Positions 39,955 to 51,140 of a stretch of 64,000 nucleotides of DNA are shown here, piece after piece (positions within the stretch are counted from its first letter, which is position 1; every line of letters starts with the position of its first letter). Under the pieces are notes generated by a model. That model searched no databases. It saw only the letters and a program-made list of their open reading frames with translations, and was not told where the DNA came from. Where the stretch lies: assembly GCA_025766275.1 (NCBI GenBank), contig JAFKAC010000009.1, positions 310,001-374,000 of the forward strand, read 5' to 3'. This DNA comes from Lactarius indigo (Eukaryota; Basidiomycota; Agaricomycetes; Russulales; Russulaceae). The translations under genes and the position numbers were made by a program.

Positions 39955-40489
39955 TGATATTTGTGTTGATACTGTACTAGTCACTCAGGTGTTGTCTGCG
40001 GTGGGCTCGGAGCTAGGTTTTACGGAGACGTTTGCATGTGGTATCGGAGTAACTAGACGCATTAAAAGTTGAACATACTGGTGTGCTTGTAGATCCCTGA
40101 CACCTCTGGAACCGTAAGCGTTGCCGTGGTGTGTGTAAGAAAGACCTCCCGCACTAACAAGGAATCAATTGAATGATCGACAGATGCCAATGTTAGTGGC
40201 CCTCCTTCACTGAGTTGTTGTCAGTTCAGTTCGCTTTCTTTCGTCTCCAAAGCGGGTTCGAAATTGATGGTAGTAGTAGCTTCGAAGTGGCTATATAACG
40301 AGGACTTGAGGCCATAGGGTTGTGCCTGGGGTTATATGTCTGTAGTTTCCGTATATAGAACTACTGCACTGGTATTCAAAAAAAAACCCATTATAGGAAT
40401 CTTAACAATAACGATACAGGAATCATCGGACCGCCGCGTGCTAGCCTCGGACAGTCCTCGGACACTCTCTTCCATGCCACTGACCTGTT
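39955..40489. other. Gap upstream of the F-box gene
   Basis: No gene recognised. It probably contains the F-box promoter; a TATATAA lies near 40290 on the plus strand. Confidence 0.35.
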
Positions 40490-41450
40490 CGTCTCAGTTC
40501 GCTTCGTCTCGCCTCACCTTTCCCTCATCAGCTTGGAAAATTTCCGTCCCTTGCCTCGTCGAATCCCCATCTCTTCTGCCATCGTCAGACCCTCAGCCGA
40601 TCGATATCGTGGTGTCGTCTCCTCAAACATTTTCTTTCGTTGGACCGTTCTAGTCTCGCGCTCTCTATCTCGGGCACAGACGCGCCCATATTCCTCTTGA
40701 CGTTCCCTTGTACTATTAGCGCCTTCGTCATCACCAGTGCCATCGTTTGGCCATGCTCTACCACTTACCGACTCCCATTTGACTTAGGGCTTGCGTTTCC
40801 TGCCTCGCGTCGGAAGCGTGGTTTCGTTCGTCGACTTTTCCTCTATCATGGACCTTTTTTTTTACTTTCCCCCTGCTACGACGTTTCTCCTCACACATTT
40901 CGACTCGTTTGACCTTAGGTACTGACTGGGTGTATACAAGGCTTCGGTGTTCGCGCTCAATTCCACACTCGATTTCCCCTGTTTTAATCTGTTCTCCTTA
41001 TGTGAATCAACTGCTCATCGGCTCAGGTCTAGAACAAAGGGACTCGACTTGTCGTCTTCGCGTTCATTTCTCTTTCGTTTCCCTCAAGACCAAAACTCTC
41101 TGTCTCAACTTCGCGAGTGTTGTCATTAACTTTTGGCTAGGTGTTTCCAAACTCGAAGAGTTCCTTATTAGCTTTTCTACTGCTCTCGTAATTTCCCGAC
41201 TTCGCATGGGTGGTTTTACGCGTCCCCGTGAAAGCTTCGACCGATCTCCTCCTCGACTCGTCTTCGTTCCTCCTCCCCTCCCCACATATTCGCAACGCGA
41301 TCGACTTCCTATTGTGTCTTAGGGTCTCTGTCAATCCCTTTCGCTCCAGACTGCTATGTCCTTAACCCATCCTCCCCTACTCCCGTATCCCCCCTCTACC
41401 CACGAATACTCATGCATGAGGACGTTCAACGGTCAACAAGCACATTGACC

Positions 41451-42655
41451 ATGGCAGTCGAAGAAGTTCAAACTACGCCATCACCCCCAGTGAGACGGGC
41501 CCTGGCGTGGGCCAATTAGCCTGAGATAAGGTAAGTGCATCTATCACCGAGCGCGGAGACGTCGTTTTCTCCGCGTCGTTCTCTGCGTCGTTCTTCGCGC
41601 AAGCTGCCAAGGCGCGCAAATCCAGTCAAGTGTGTCGCCTCCCTGCAGTCCCTGCGCACCTAGCCCAACCCTAGCACCGCACCCAAAGACGCATGCACAC
41701 AGTCCGCAGACTTTTCCAGCTCTGACAAACGTCTGGAATGATTTCGCTCTTCGCGGGGAAGCCCAATGCCGCGATGTTTCCGCTGACCGGCGTCCAGTTC
41801 ACTGCGCCACGCGTAGACGGCGGCTCCGGCACCTAGGGTGTAGAGCTCAAAGTGGGCGATGAGGTGCTCGCAATGGGCTTGCAGTACGCTCCCACTAGCG
41901 GGATCCCGCAGATGGTCGAGTGGTTGACGGAGTTCCAAATGCTCAGGCACAGGCGCACGCGGTTTGAGGAAGGGTGGAGGGTCAGCGTCACTGCGGGATC
42001 GCAGGATGCGATTGACAAGGTGAGCTCGTCATCGGAAGGTGCTGGCCCGTCTGGTTGAACTCGTATCGGCGTGTCTAGGTTGTACATGCGCTCGTGAACC
42101 GGGGAGGTCCTGTTTTGATCGAGAAGCCTGTCTATGCGTACGCCGCGGCGGTGCACTTTTGCACTTTTGGAACTCGGGTATTGACGGCGTAGACTAGCGG
42201 CGTCATTCCTACGCTCGAGACGCTACTCTGCCAGATGATAGGTGCGTTTGCGTGTCGGGACTCATCGTCTCGGATGATGTCTATGGATTGCAGAGGTCGA
42301 GACCGATGCCGACAGGCTCGTCTCGAAATCTCTTCGAAACATTCCAGACAGTTGGCCTTCGTCCAAGCTCAAGCCTAAGATCCTTTATACCATCCCTGTG
42401 CGCATTTTACCACCGAACTCATAAACGATCACATTTTGATTTGTGGATCAGTGCGGATGCAACCCAACGGAGGCAAAGACGTCGCTGGCGCGCCATCAGG
42501 AAGTTATAGACATCTCACGGGAACATAACATCTTGATCCTCGAAGGTGCCGCCTAGTCGCGTCCCCATATTCAAAGAATCCTATTTCGAGAAGATCCGTA
42601 CTACTTTAGGTAATTGGGCACACGGCCGCGCATCTCATCGTACTACACGCTCAGT
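41451..42655 (+). pseudogene. Aminotransferase remnant, copy 2 (about two thirds)
   Basis: Starts M-A-V-E-E-V and follows the exon order of the intact gene to the region before the catalytic lysine. A TAG at 41834-41836 sits where the intact gene reads E-D. The N-P-T-G cofactor-phosphate motif has become N-P-T-E. The intron donor that is GC in the intact gene is a canonical GTGAGC here (42019). The copy ends abruptly at 42655, before the lysine-bearing exon. Confidence 0.85.
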
Positions 42656-42660
42656 ATGGT

Positions 42661-42999
42661 TTGAGTAAAGCTAACAAAATTGAATATTTCACTTTGGAGG
42701 ACAGGCGAGAGCGTTCGGATGCCTATACACAATATGACCTCAGACTCTTCGTCAAGACATCGACAACTCAAACGGATCCATCACCACAGATCCTTATCGC
42801 CTCTTTCGGTGCGCAAACCGACATCTCGCCGAACTCCATATCTATACAGACCGACGCCCCCACACCACGCATTACAATGGAAGCGGAGATTCAGACAAAG
42901 AAAACTACCGTTTCTCGTTCACCGTCGCTTCAAAGAAACAATGAGGCACTCGCTACTGCATTTTTCACTGTCTTTCACCTACCCCAAAGGCTAAACTGA
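42661..42999 (+). CDS. Hypothetical ORF with repeated Gln-Thr-Asp motifs
   Basis: An ORF of about 112 codons with no ATG at its start, rich in Thr/Ser, with three T-Q-T-D / A-Q-T-D / I-Q-T-D motifs. It lies in the part of copy 2 that is missing from copy 1. It may be a leftover exon of the membrane-protein gene downstream. Family not recognised. Confidence 0.3.
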   Translation: MSKANKIEYFTLEDRRERSDAYTQYDLRLFVKTSTTQTDPSPQILIASFGAQTDISPNSISIQTDAPTPRITMEAEIQTKKTTVSRSPSLQRNNEALATAFFTVFHLPQRLN

Positions 43000-43013
43000 C
43001 ACCTCTTGATCTC

Positions 43014-43684
43014 CTTGCGGCCAACTCCCCAACAGACCTCCCTCCCTCTTATAATCAAGTGACCTCCGTTGACCTCCGAGATCCCAATCCACGACCTCCT
43101 AGCCTACATCTTCTTAACACCGACGACCTCGCCTTTTCCCACATTCCCGATCCCCAAAAGCGGCGCGACCTCCGTATTGCGGTAGAGACACTGCGGAGTT
43201 GGCACGATGGTCTTAAGCTCCCTCTGCAGCCCTGCGCGGGTATGTCGACCGAAACGCGCGAAGAGTGGCGTGCGCTCGAAGCTGAGGTCGGCATCGGGTG
43301 CAGGGTCATCGACCATGCGCTCGAGAACGCCGCCGCGATCAACGCTCCCACCAGCCGGTGGCAGAAAGGCAACCGATTCTACAACATCTACAATACCGCA
43401 CCAACAGCGTGGCTGGCAGATTGGCGTAGGGTGGGCTTGCCCCGCACGCGTTGTTGTGTGTCGGCGCGAGCGCGGTCGTGTTCTTCGCGACGAGCCCATT
43501 CATACCTCATCAGTACGTCATGCCTGGTGGTCCAACATACTACGACCGCGCGGCCTGGTCGAGCTTTAATACGATGCATGCGACTGGCGAAGGCTTCCCT
43601 GGTGAAGGCACAACGACGGTGTGGAATTTCCTGGGTAGGGTCGGAGGTGGTGCGGCGCGCATCGCACGTGGATCGCCAACCTAG
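43014..43684 (+). pseudogene. Membrane-protein remnant, copy 2 (frameshifted)
   Basis: The N-terminal part reads S-V-D-L-R-D-P-N-P and H-I-P-D-P-Q-K-R-R-D-L-R-I, then E-E-W-R-A-L and N-I-Y-N-T. A one-base deletion near 43425-43440 relative to copy 1 shifts the frame just before the hydrophobic segment. The tail P-G-G-P-T-Y-Y-D-R-A-A-W continues in another frame to the stop at 43682-43684. Neither copy is intact, so the function of the parent gene cannot be read here. Confidence 0.6.
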
Positions 43685-44635
43685 TTGCCTAGCTCTCCTT
43701 TCCTTTCTTTTTCCGCTCCCACATACTGCGACCAACCAACACACCAGCGCCTGAATCTTCATTCATCGGTGGCCACCACAACCACAACCCCACATTCCCA
43801 GTCTCCAAGCTATTCATCGCAACCTTACATTTGTGTAACTATCCCCACAATTTCTTGTTACAGTATATCATGTCGCCGGAATAATACGCATGGCCATATC
43901 ATATTACCTTGTAGACCGACACTCTTTACTCGGTTTCGTTTCTTGACTCATGCCTACGCTCACCCTCCTTTTTTTACTGCATTTAAAATATTTCTTGGAC
44001 ATATCCAAGGACCTATCCATGCACCCGACCACTCCTTCGTTGATTTACTCGATTTGTGACCACGCTTATTTTTGACACTGTCCCTGCCACAAGTACATGT
44101 ACTACGCTAACTTGCCCAGTTGTGTCATCTGACGTGGGGTAAACCCGATACGTAAGTAGGAACGAAGGACGTGGACGGATGTCAGAGAATGTAACGATTG
44201 AGTTGCAAGATTGGCATCCAACTCCCCGCAGAGACGTAAACAGCTCCAAGAGCTATGATGTCGCTTCGCTGGATGACATACGGCGCAATCTGCCACTGTT
44301 CGTGCCTGCTGTCGGTAGATCCAAGGTCTGGCTCGCAAGTCTGGTGAGTGAGAAAACGAACTCAGCACAGGTATTGTCTATAGTAAATGAGAAGACCCGA
44401 CTGTCGCTGAGAAATGCATCCACAGATCGCCCAATAGAATAGGCAAATCTGACAATGGTTATTGGGTTGCGCTCTCTCGTCTCGTCACAGATCTGGGCTT
44501 GTCGCTTGAAAAACTTTGTAACCGAGCCACTGAGCGGAGAACAGGTCCAGCGAGTGAGATTTATTACCACGAAAAATGACACCAACGGCAATGTGAATAT
44601 ATACTGACGACCTCTGCCAGAGTGGAACAAATTCC

Positions 44636-45830
44636 TGTGTATCCATTCGGTGTGTCGCGGCGGTGGTCCCCTTGCCATACGCTTGACGGTTTCTCAACTC
44701 CCAACGGAGGTTTCCTCTAGGATGAAGTGCAGTTCGTAACTAAGCGACTCGGTGGTGGTGTCGATGCGTTCGGCGGTGTCAGTCCTGGATACCACCCTGG
44801 CAGCGGCAGCGCGCGGCTGTAGAATATCGGGCGCGTCCTCGAGGCCATAAATGATAGGCTACGAGATATGAATACGCAGTGGTGAGCGTCCAACAATGCG
44901 AAATTGATGGGAGCTCTTTGATACACACCATACGGAAGAGCGCCAGACTGGCCAAGGCACGTTTGACCAGCAAGACGGCCGGTGCTCGCCCACGTTCGTG
45001 CCTGCTGCACAGCAGGACCTCATTTCACTCACTCTCGAGATGCTTGCACGCGATCCAGTCAAGGATTTTACGACGCCACGGAGCGATGCATTAGTGAAGC
45101 ATACAAGTAGTTCGTCCAAGTGGCCTTGACACAGGCGTTAGCACAGGCGCTACCAGACGCAGGTGCTGCTACAAACACAGTCAGAGTTCGGGACTGTGGC
45201 CAGGATATAGATGCAAGACTCTGATAGTTTCAACACGGCCGAGCGTGTTCTGTAACCCATCCTGCAGAGCCTTCAGTTGGAGCCAGTCGAAATGCCCATG
45301 CCGTGTGATGTCATATATCCACCTCATGTGCCTGTGCAATTATTATTGGAGGTCTAGGTCTAAAAAAAGAGGCAATGTACTTACTTTTGTATGACGTCAA
45401 CTCAAGTGTTATTTGCCATCGATGCAAAAGCGCCGCTCTTTCCCATCCGATGAGACACAGTTGTGAACTTGAACTGCGTGTCACTTCCATATCACATGTA
45501 ATGCATCACAATCTTGTTGCGTTATTATTTCTGACTCAGCAAAAATTTCTCTTAGTTGGTGCATGTTGCATGCATAGGCTACCGCTGAGCGCTGAGCCTT
45601 GACAAGTAGCAGCATTACAACAAGGCTGTTGTCAGTCTGTCATCAAACTTGCACAATTCGATCACGTCACGCGTCACGTGTTCCACGGTCACGCCCACGT
45701 GACAACTCATATTTATTCCTCCTTACTTCGTTTCTACACGCGTCCATACCTCTTAGAAATGTGACACCATGGGTACAGCCATTTCGAACCAAAGAGCCAG
45801 GCCAGGGAGAATATCTTGAAGCCTGAAGTC
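44636..45830. other. About 1.2 kb without a recognised intact gene
   Basis: The right edge of copy 2 gives way to unique sequence. A short stretch near 45020-45110 (L-I-S-L-T-L-E-M-L-A-R-D-P-V-K in one frame) hints at a gene scrap, but no model could be supported. Nothing else seen. Confidence 0.35.
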
Positions 45831-46113
45831 TTAGAGGGAGGCAGTCTTTAGGCGTTGCAGAGCTTGAACGGCAGCCTCCCTCTTCGCTAGGCTCTTGGAA
45901 GCGCCACACCCATGGCCAATCTCAACACCCCGGACTAGCATTGCAACTCAGCGTACAGGGTTAGTGGCACTGTTGAAAACTCACACTTGGCATAGGCATT
46001 ATAAGTGAGCTCATGACTGAGACCCTCTTGCATTAGCTCCCATGAGAGTTGAGATGTAAGGTTGCCGGACGGGTGACCCTGGAGGTAGTTGTTAAGGTCA
46101 CGGACGGGATCAC
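45831..46113 (-). CDS. Small double-stranded-RNA-binding domain gene, start unresolved
   Basis: Two exons (46113-45985 and 45934-45831) joined by a 50-nt intron (GTGAGT...GCTAG, with CTAAC inside) give about 76 residues of a single dsRNA-binding domain. It has D-P-V-R-D-L-N-N-Y-L-Q, L-S-W-E-L-M-Q-E-G, A-K-F-R-G-V-E-I-G-H-G and the C-terminal helix A-S-K-S-L-A-K-R-E-A-A-V-Q-A-L. This matches the usual alpha-beta-beta-beta-alpha domain. The domain starts right at the splice acceptor, and no ATG lies within about 150 bases upstream, so a 5' exon is missing from my model or the gene has lost it. RNA silencing or RNA binding is a guess from the domain. Confidence 0.6.
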
Positions 46114-46325
46114 CTTATCACGCACTCAACGTCTAGGCCAAGAGTATATGAGAGATTTACTTACCAACACTACCTCTAGAGATGTGTTGTATGGAACTGG
46201 TTTTAACGTGGAGACTGAGATGCGGGAGATGTCAATGATGGATCTATCAGCAGCGATGTAGCCAAGATGCAACCTCAGAGAAACGTGAAGCTCACGTTGC
46301 TGTTCAAAAGTGTTTGAGAGTGTAG

Positions 46326-47798
46326 CTACCCAGGTAGATTCTGTATCGGCACTAGCACTATTGCGAGCGGACGGCAGATCTTTTGGGTGGGCGCCTCCGC
46401 TATGAGAAATAGAAAGTTAAGGTACTGAAAGTCTCACCAATCCGAGTATTGTGTACTATCGGCCTGAGACTCCGGATGTGGCTTAACGCTACATCTGATT
46501 GGAGAGCGTCTTGTGACTAAGAGTAAGAAAAGTAATTACAGTTGTTTATCCAAGTTATATAGAGCTTCAACTCACAGCGCTGTCGTAAATCCAATCAAGC
46601 TGCGCCAAGTCGCCGTCATGAACAAGGAGCGCATCGCAGTCAGGGGACGCTTCCTATTAGGGTCATATTAGCACCAAGCGTGCAGAAAGAGCTTATGTTC
46701 ACAACACTCACTTCAGAGATGTATTCTAGTAGTATGTGAAGAGGATCCCGGTACTTTGAAATCCAAATAAGGACTAGAGTACGTCAAAAGCGCGGCAGTC
46801 TTACCTCCGATATAGATGGTATTGGTTTGAGCTCCATTTCTGGCTCCTCGTCGTATCCCTTTGGGTCTGGATTGGGTCCTGCCGCTCCCTTGAGCCTTGG
46901 CGGAAGTACTCTGAGCTTACGAGTGACGCGAAACCCTCGTATGAAGATGCACTGATCTTCTGGTAGATCCTAGCGTGATTGAGATCACACGAGAGGTATT
47001 TCAGGAGTCATTGGTCAAACATAACCTGCATCCAGTCGTACCTCGCCATCACGACCACAATTCAACACTGCCCCTCGATCGCGCTCGCGTGAGAATTGCC
47101 AGTTGATAGTAACAATATCATCACAGAGATCGACCTTAGCCCGGAAAGATACCTGTGCATCTTCCTGGCCCCCAAGGAAAGCGATATTAGTGCAAGATCT
47201 TGTGCGATGGGTCCCAGTGACCAGGATGATATCCTCCATCCGGTCAACTCCAAGTTCAAGTTGTCGGGCCCACGCGAACCAGCATCCGATATGCTTAATT
47301 ATCCACTTGCCGAACTTTGTATTCGCCACCGTGTCCTCCCTCTTGGCCTGTATTGGAAGGCATAGTACCGCACCTTGATTCCTCGGGCACGAGAAAGAGA
47401 CCTCGCCTTCTTTTTTTGGTCTGAGAAAATGTGAGTGACGTGCTGTACATTTAAACTATGCAGTTCATCTACCCGTTGGCCCATGGATCCGATTCGGGCC
47501 CCAAGGTGACGCCAGCGGAATAAAAGCTGTGGGAATCGAGATTGCCGATATCGATATGCTTCTCTATGTCGAGTGTGAGCTGTTCGTGATGCTCTGGAAC
47601 ACCAAAGTTGTGATGGGACGGATGATCGGCGGGAAGTAAAGCGTTGAAGAGACGGTGAAATTTGCCCTTGCGAATGTAACCGACGTCGCCAACCTCCACA
47701 GCGGGATATAGATTCCCTGGATTTGGGTCCCAAAGGGCATGTCCGTAGGCAGGAAACTTGGTCGAAAGGTGATGGCGAAAGATGTCGTAGTGGGCCAT
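46326..47798 (-). CDS. Orphan family member alpha (conserved Agaricomycete-type protein, unknown function)
   Basis: The first exon starts at ATG 47798 (M-A-H-Y-D-I-F-R) and contains G-H-A-L-W, V-G-D-V-G-Y-I and L-L-P-A-D-H-P-S-H. Later exons carry F-G-K-W-I-I-K-H, R-M-E-D-I-I-L-V-T-G-T-H-R-T-R, C-I-F-I-R-G-F-R-V-T-R and L-K-G-A-A-G-P-N-P-D. They continue with Y-R-D-P-L-H-I-L-L-E-Y-I, C-D-A-L-L-V-H-D and a last short exon ending at TAG 46328-46326. Introns are about 40-70 nt. The same exon order recurs in beta and gamma. No catalytic motif is evident, so no function is proposed. Confidence 0.7.
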
Positions 47799-48823
47799 TG
47801 TGCCAGAGGCGACGCGGGGATCAAGAAAAGCCTAAGGTCTGGGGTCTGGTGAATCCCTATTACGGCTGAGCCAAAGAGACGAGTCCTAAGAACGTAGGAG
47901 TTCGGTTCGGTTCGGTCCCTCAAGGCCTCAAGGTCTCTCTGAACCGCGAACCAGAAACGGATGGCCGGGAGCACTACAGCAAGTCACTGTGAGTGTTCAT
48001 AATTACAGTACCTCTCTCCTATGATAGCCAGTTGATTCCCACACTGTCGTCTAGTATTGCCCCTTATCGGCCTTATCTATCAAGTCACGCCCCACAACTA
48101 CTGGTCCGACTGGAATTTCGGTTTCGGTGGAAACTAGTACAGCCGGAAACGAAAGCGTTCTTTGAACTTGAATAGTTTCGATTATCATAGGTCAAACGGG
48201 AGGAGGTGGTAACGCTCCTGCGAGGGATCCGGGCATCATATGATGCCAGCGGCCCGGTGTGCATGAAACCCAATCTGGTCTGTCCGCCCACACTGGCTCA
48301 CCAGTTTTCCGCTAGATTTGTAATGTAAATGAGTACACCACCCCATCACGATTACACTACCACCATTGCGACTTTCGTGGAAAAGTGGGAACCAGCGACG
48401 TACTGGCATGCGGACCCGGGTGGCGCACCTCTCGAAGCTCCGGCCTCCATCATGCAGTATCACCGAAATGTCATCAGAGGTTATGCCTCTTTTGATGCTG
48501 ATCCACATGGTTCGTGGAGCCTTTGGATCAAATTTCATCGTTCCATGTTTCTTGACAGCGCATGCACTGGCAGCCACTGAGGATTGCCGCTTGCACAGAC
48601 TTTATAAGAAACTGCGCACTTCTATTCTATACTTGATTCTGTCTCACCGATTGGCACGGGTGTAATATCTGCACCGGTGGTTCTCGTTCGCACTCACCAT
48701 CCGACAATTGGGTTATAAAACCCTCCTGAGGGGGCGCCGCCTCGTGGCCTGCGACCTCGTTGTCCCCACTACTCTACGACCCCAGTCCCCGTCCACATCT
48801 CGACACCTACGACGCGAACATCA
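47799..48823. other. Gap with one small possible ORF
   Basis: An ATG-started ORF of 83 codons (48329-48580, plus) contains H-A-D-P-G-G-A-P-L and D-P-H-G-S-W-S-L-W-I. It may be real but no family is recognised. The rest should hold the divergent promoters of alpha and the DUF6534-like gene. Confidence 0.35.
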
Positions 48824-50432
48824 ATGGCTGAGACCTCTGAGTCATCAAATGCTCCCCCGGACGTCATCAAACTGTAAGCTCGGTGATACCTCTGAATTGT
48901 TTTCCCTCGTAATCTGTTGATCTTTTCACAGAGCTAGCCCTCTTGTGCATTTGACTGTGCCTCACTCTGCTGTCCACGCAACTGATATCCTCGATACTTC
49001 CCGCAGCTCTTCGGCCAACTATTCAACTGGACGCTCTATGGCGTTCTCTGCGTCCAGATTTGTACGAGGCCTGCCCATTGAAACCTCGGCTTATCCCACT
49101 CACCCACGTTCAGACGTATATAGCTACAATTTCCCAGACGACAGACGATCTATAAAATTTCTAGGTTAGTCCTCGACCCATTCTCCGGACGCTGTGTGAC
49201 ATCAAGGTGAACTTTGAGCAGCCTATTTCGTGTTCGTGCTGGAGACCATTCAAACCGCGCTGACTGGAGTCGATCTCTACTATTGGTTTGTTACTGGATT
49301 TGGAAACGTGGAACGCCTCGGGGATCCCCATTTCGCCCCCATAGACATGCCTGTCATTAATGGGATTACTTCGCTCCTCGTTCAAGGATACTTCTGCTAT
49401 CGAATTTGGGTACTGGACAGACAGCGGGCGAAGTGGATCTGTTGGATCATCGCCGTCGTATGTATACCTGACTAGTATCCCCGCATTCTTCAGCTTCTGA
49501 CCATTTCCCGAACACAGGCTGCGGTGACCCAATCAGTTACGGCGGCATCTGTGGGCATAGAAGTCAGTACTATACTCGTTATAATAGTACTTAAACGTCT
49601 TATCTTACACAGCATTTAGTCGCGCATCGCTGGGAAGTATGTGGCCTCCAAGGCAGGTGTATATGTACGCACACCCATTCCAGTCGAAGTGACCATTCCA
49701 CCTCATATTTTACTGCGCTAGCTATGGTCGATACCGAGTGCCCTGGCGGACATCCTGATCACGGTGGCGATGGTGCTGCTGGTACGGCATTACATCATTG
49801 GATCCTCTACCAAGTCGATACTCATTTGGACAGCTGAGAAGGGCAGGTAACAATAGCAAGTTTTCTAACTTCGTGTTAATTCGTGTGGTACGGCTTACCA
49901 TTGAGACCAACGCCCTGTCCGGTACCTGTCACTCGGAATCTTCCATACAGACGTGCATCTAACTTTTTGTTCAGCCGCCTTGGCCGTCACGTCCCTTGTG
50001 CTTTATGCTGCCTTTCCTGTAAGCTAGACCGAGATACGTTACGACCTATCTTATCTGACCTGATCACCTCATTTACAGAATGAGCTATATCTCGTGTACA
50101 TGTGCGTCCTCTCGACTCCGTCTCTGTGTACCACTCCGGCTGATGTGCCAAAGAACTGCAACTCTCGGGAAACTGTGAGTGACACATCATCTACCATGTG
50201 GGGCCTAAGCGCTGACAGATGTGTCAGGTACTCAAATACGCTCTTAGTGAGCCTTAACAATCGCATCTACTTCCGTGATCACCAAGCGCCCGAACTTGGT
50301 GATAGCGTTTTCATCACGCTCCCCAACCGGGTCCGCGCCACAACACAATCAACTCTTCGTTTCGCCGTACCTGAACCGCAGCCACCAACACCAGCAGCTA
50401 ACAATGCGATCAGGAAAAATTCTCCAGTCTAA
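48824..50432 (+). CDS. DUF6534-like multi-pass membrane protein, about 12 exons
   Basis: The gene is broken into many short exons and is easily missed. Exons: 48824-48873, a 13-nt micro-exon 48932-48944, 49007-49061, 49114-49164, 49222-49457 and 49518-49562, then about six more to the TAA at 50430-50432. Phases agree across the introns. The product begins M-A-E-T-S. It has F-G-Q-L-F-N-W-T-L-Y-G-V-L, V-F-V-L-E-T-I-Q-T-A and D-L-Y-Y-W-F-V, then S-A-L-A-D-I-L-I-T-V-A-M-V-L-L-L, R-L-T-I-E-T-N-A-L-S and N-T-L-L-V-S-L-N-N-R. This is the seven-helix DUF6534 pattern common in mushroom fungi. The function of the family is unknown. The gene looks intact. Confidence 0.8.
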
Positions 50433-51140
50433 TTGGAGCCTTTGCATTAAGAGATATTGATATTTTGGTCATTTTGTAAAAACAAGTATATTACAGTAAT
50501 GTAAATTAAACTACAGTTAGAGCTTCGGGACATTGACTGACGGCTTATCTCGTGACCAGCACGAACTCTGTAGGCCATTACCCCTACAGCCCGCCGCGTG
50601 CCTGTGCTTTCTAAATGATTACCCGTCCGTGGTGTCAAGCTACTTGAGGGAGAAAGTTACCCCAATGTAACAGTGGAGAGCCGAATGGTCCACCATTAGC
50701 AGACACCCCCAGATCATGTTTACAGTAAGCGTCTACAGTAAGCCTATGATTTCTCCGAGCCCCATGGCATCATATCGCATTGGCGCCTGCTACTACTTAT
50801 CAACCACACCCTTACTAGTCCAACTTCCAGTGGCATTTTTCTGTTACAGCGCGGAAGCTACAATCGAAAGTGAAGCTCTCCCATGACACTTTCAAGTTAT
50901 TTCGTGGGTAGGGCCAGAGATACGCTTGATCAAGTGCTTGATTAGTAGGCGTTATCTTCAGTTGGTTGGGGACTAACTCCGACGAGCTTGAATATCTCAG
51001 TTCGAGTCACTGAGATTCAAGCTTATTATTTAAGTCGAGGTCAAGATACGACGATACCTGACAAAACGAAGCCCCATCGGCCCGGGACGCCAAACCATTG
51101 ATTGACAGTTCGAGTCATCATCGAGCACCAGTGATTGACC
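50433..51140. other. Gap upstream of aminotransferase
   Basis: No gene recognised. It probably includes the promoter of the aminotransferase gene. Confidence 0.4.

Larger units (their letters stand above)
40490..44635 (+). repeat. Duplicated block, copy 2
   Basis: Same order as copy 1, with an extra 1.1 kb in the middle, so it is the fuller copy. It begins around CCCTCATC, shares the 1-kb pyrimidine-rich segment (40540-41440), and ends near 44635 after the shared GAGTTGCAAGATTGGCATCC segment. Small substitutions and short indels throughout show it is not very recent. Confidence 0.8.
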
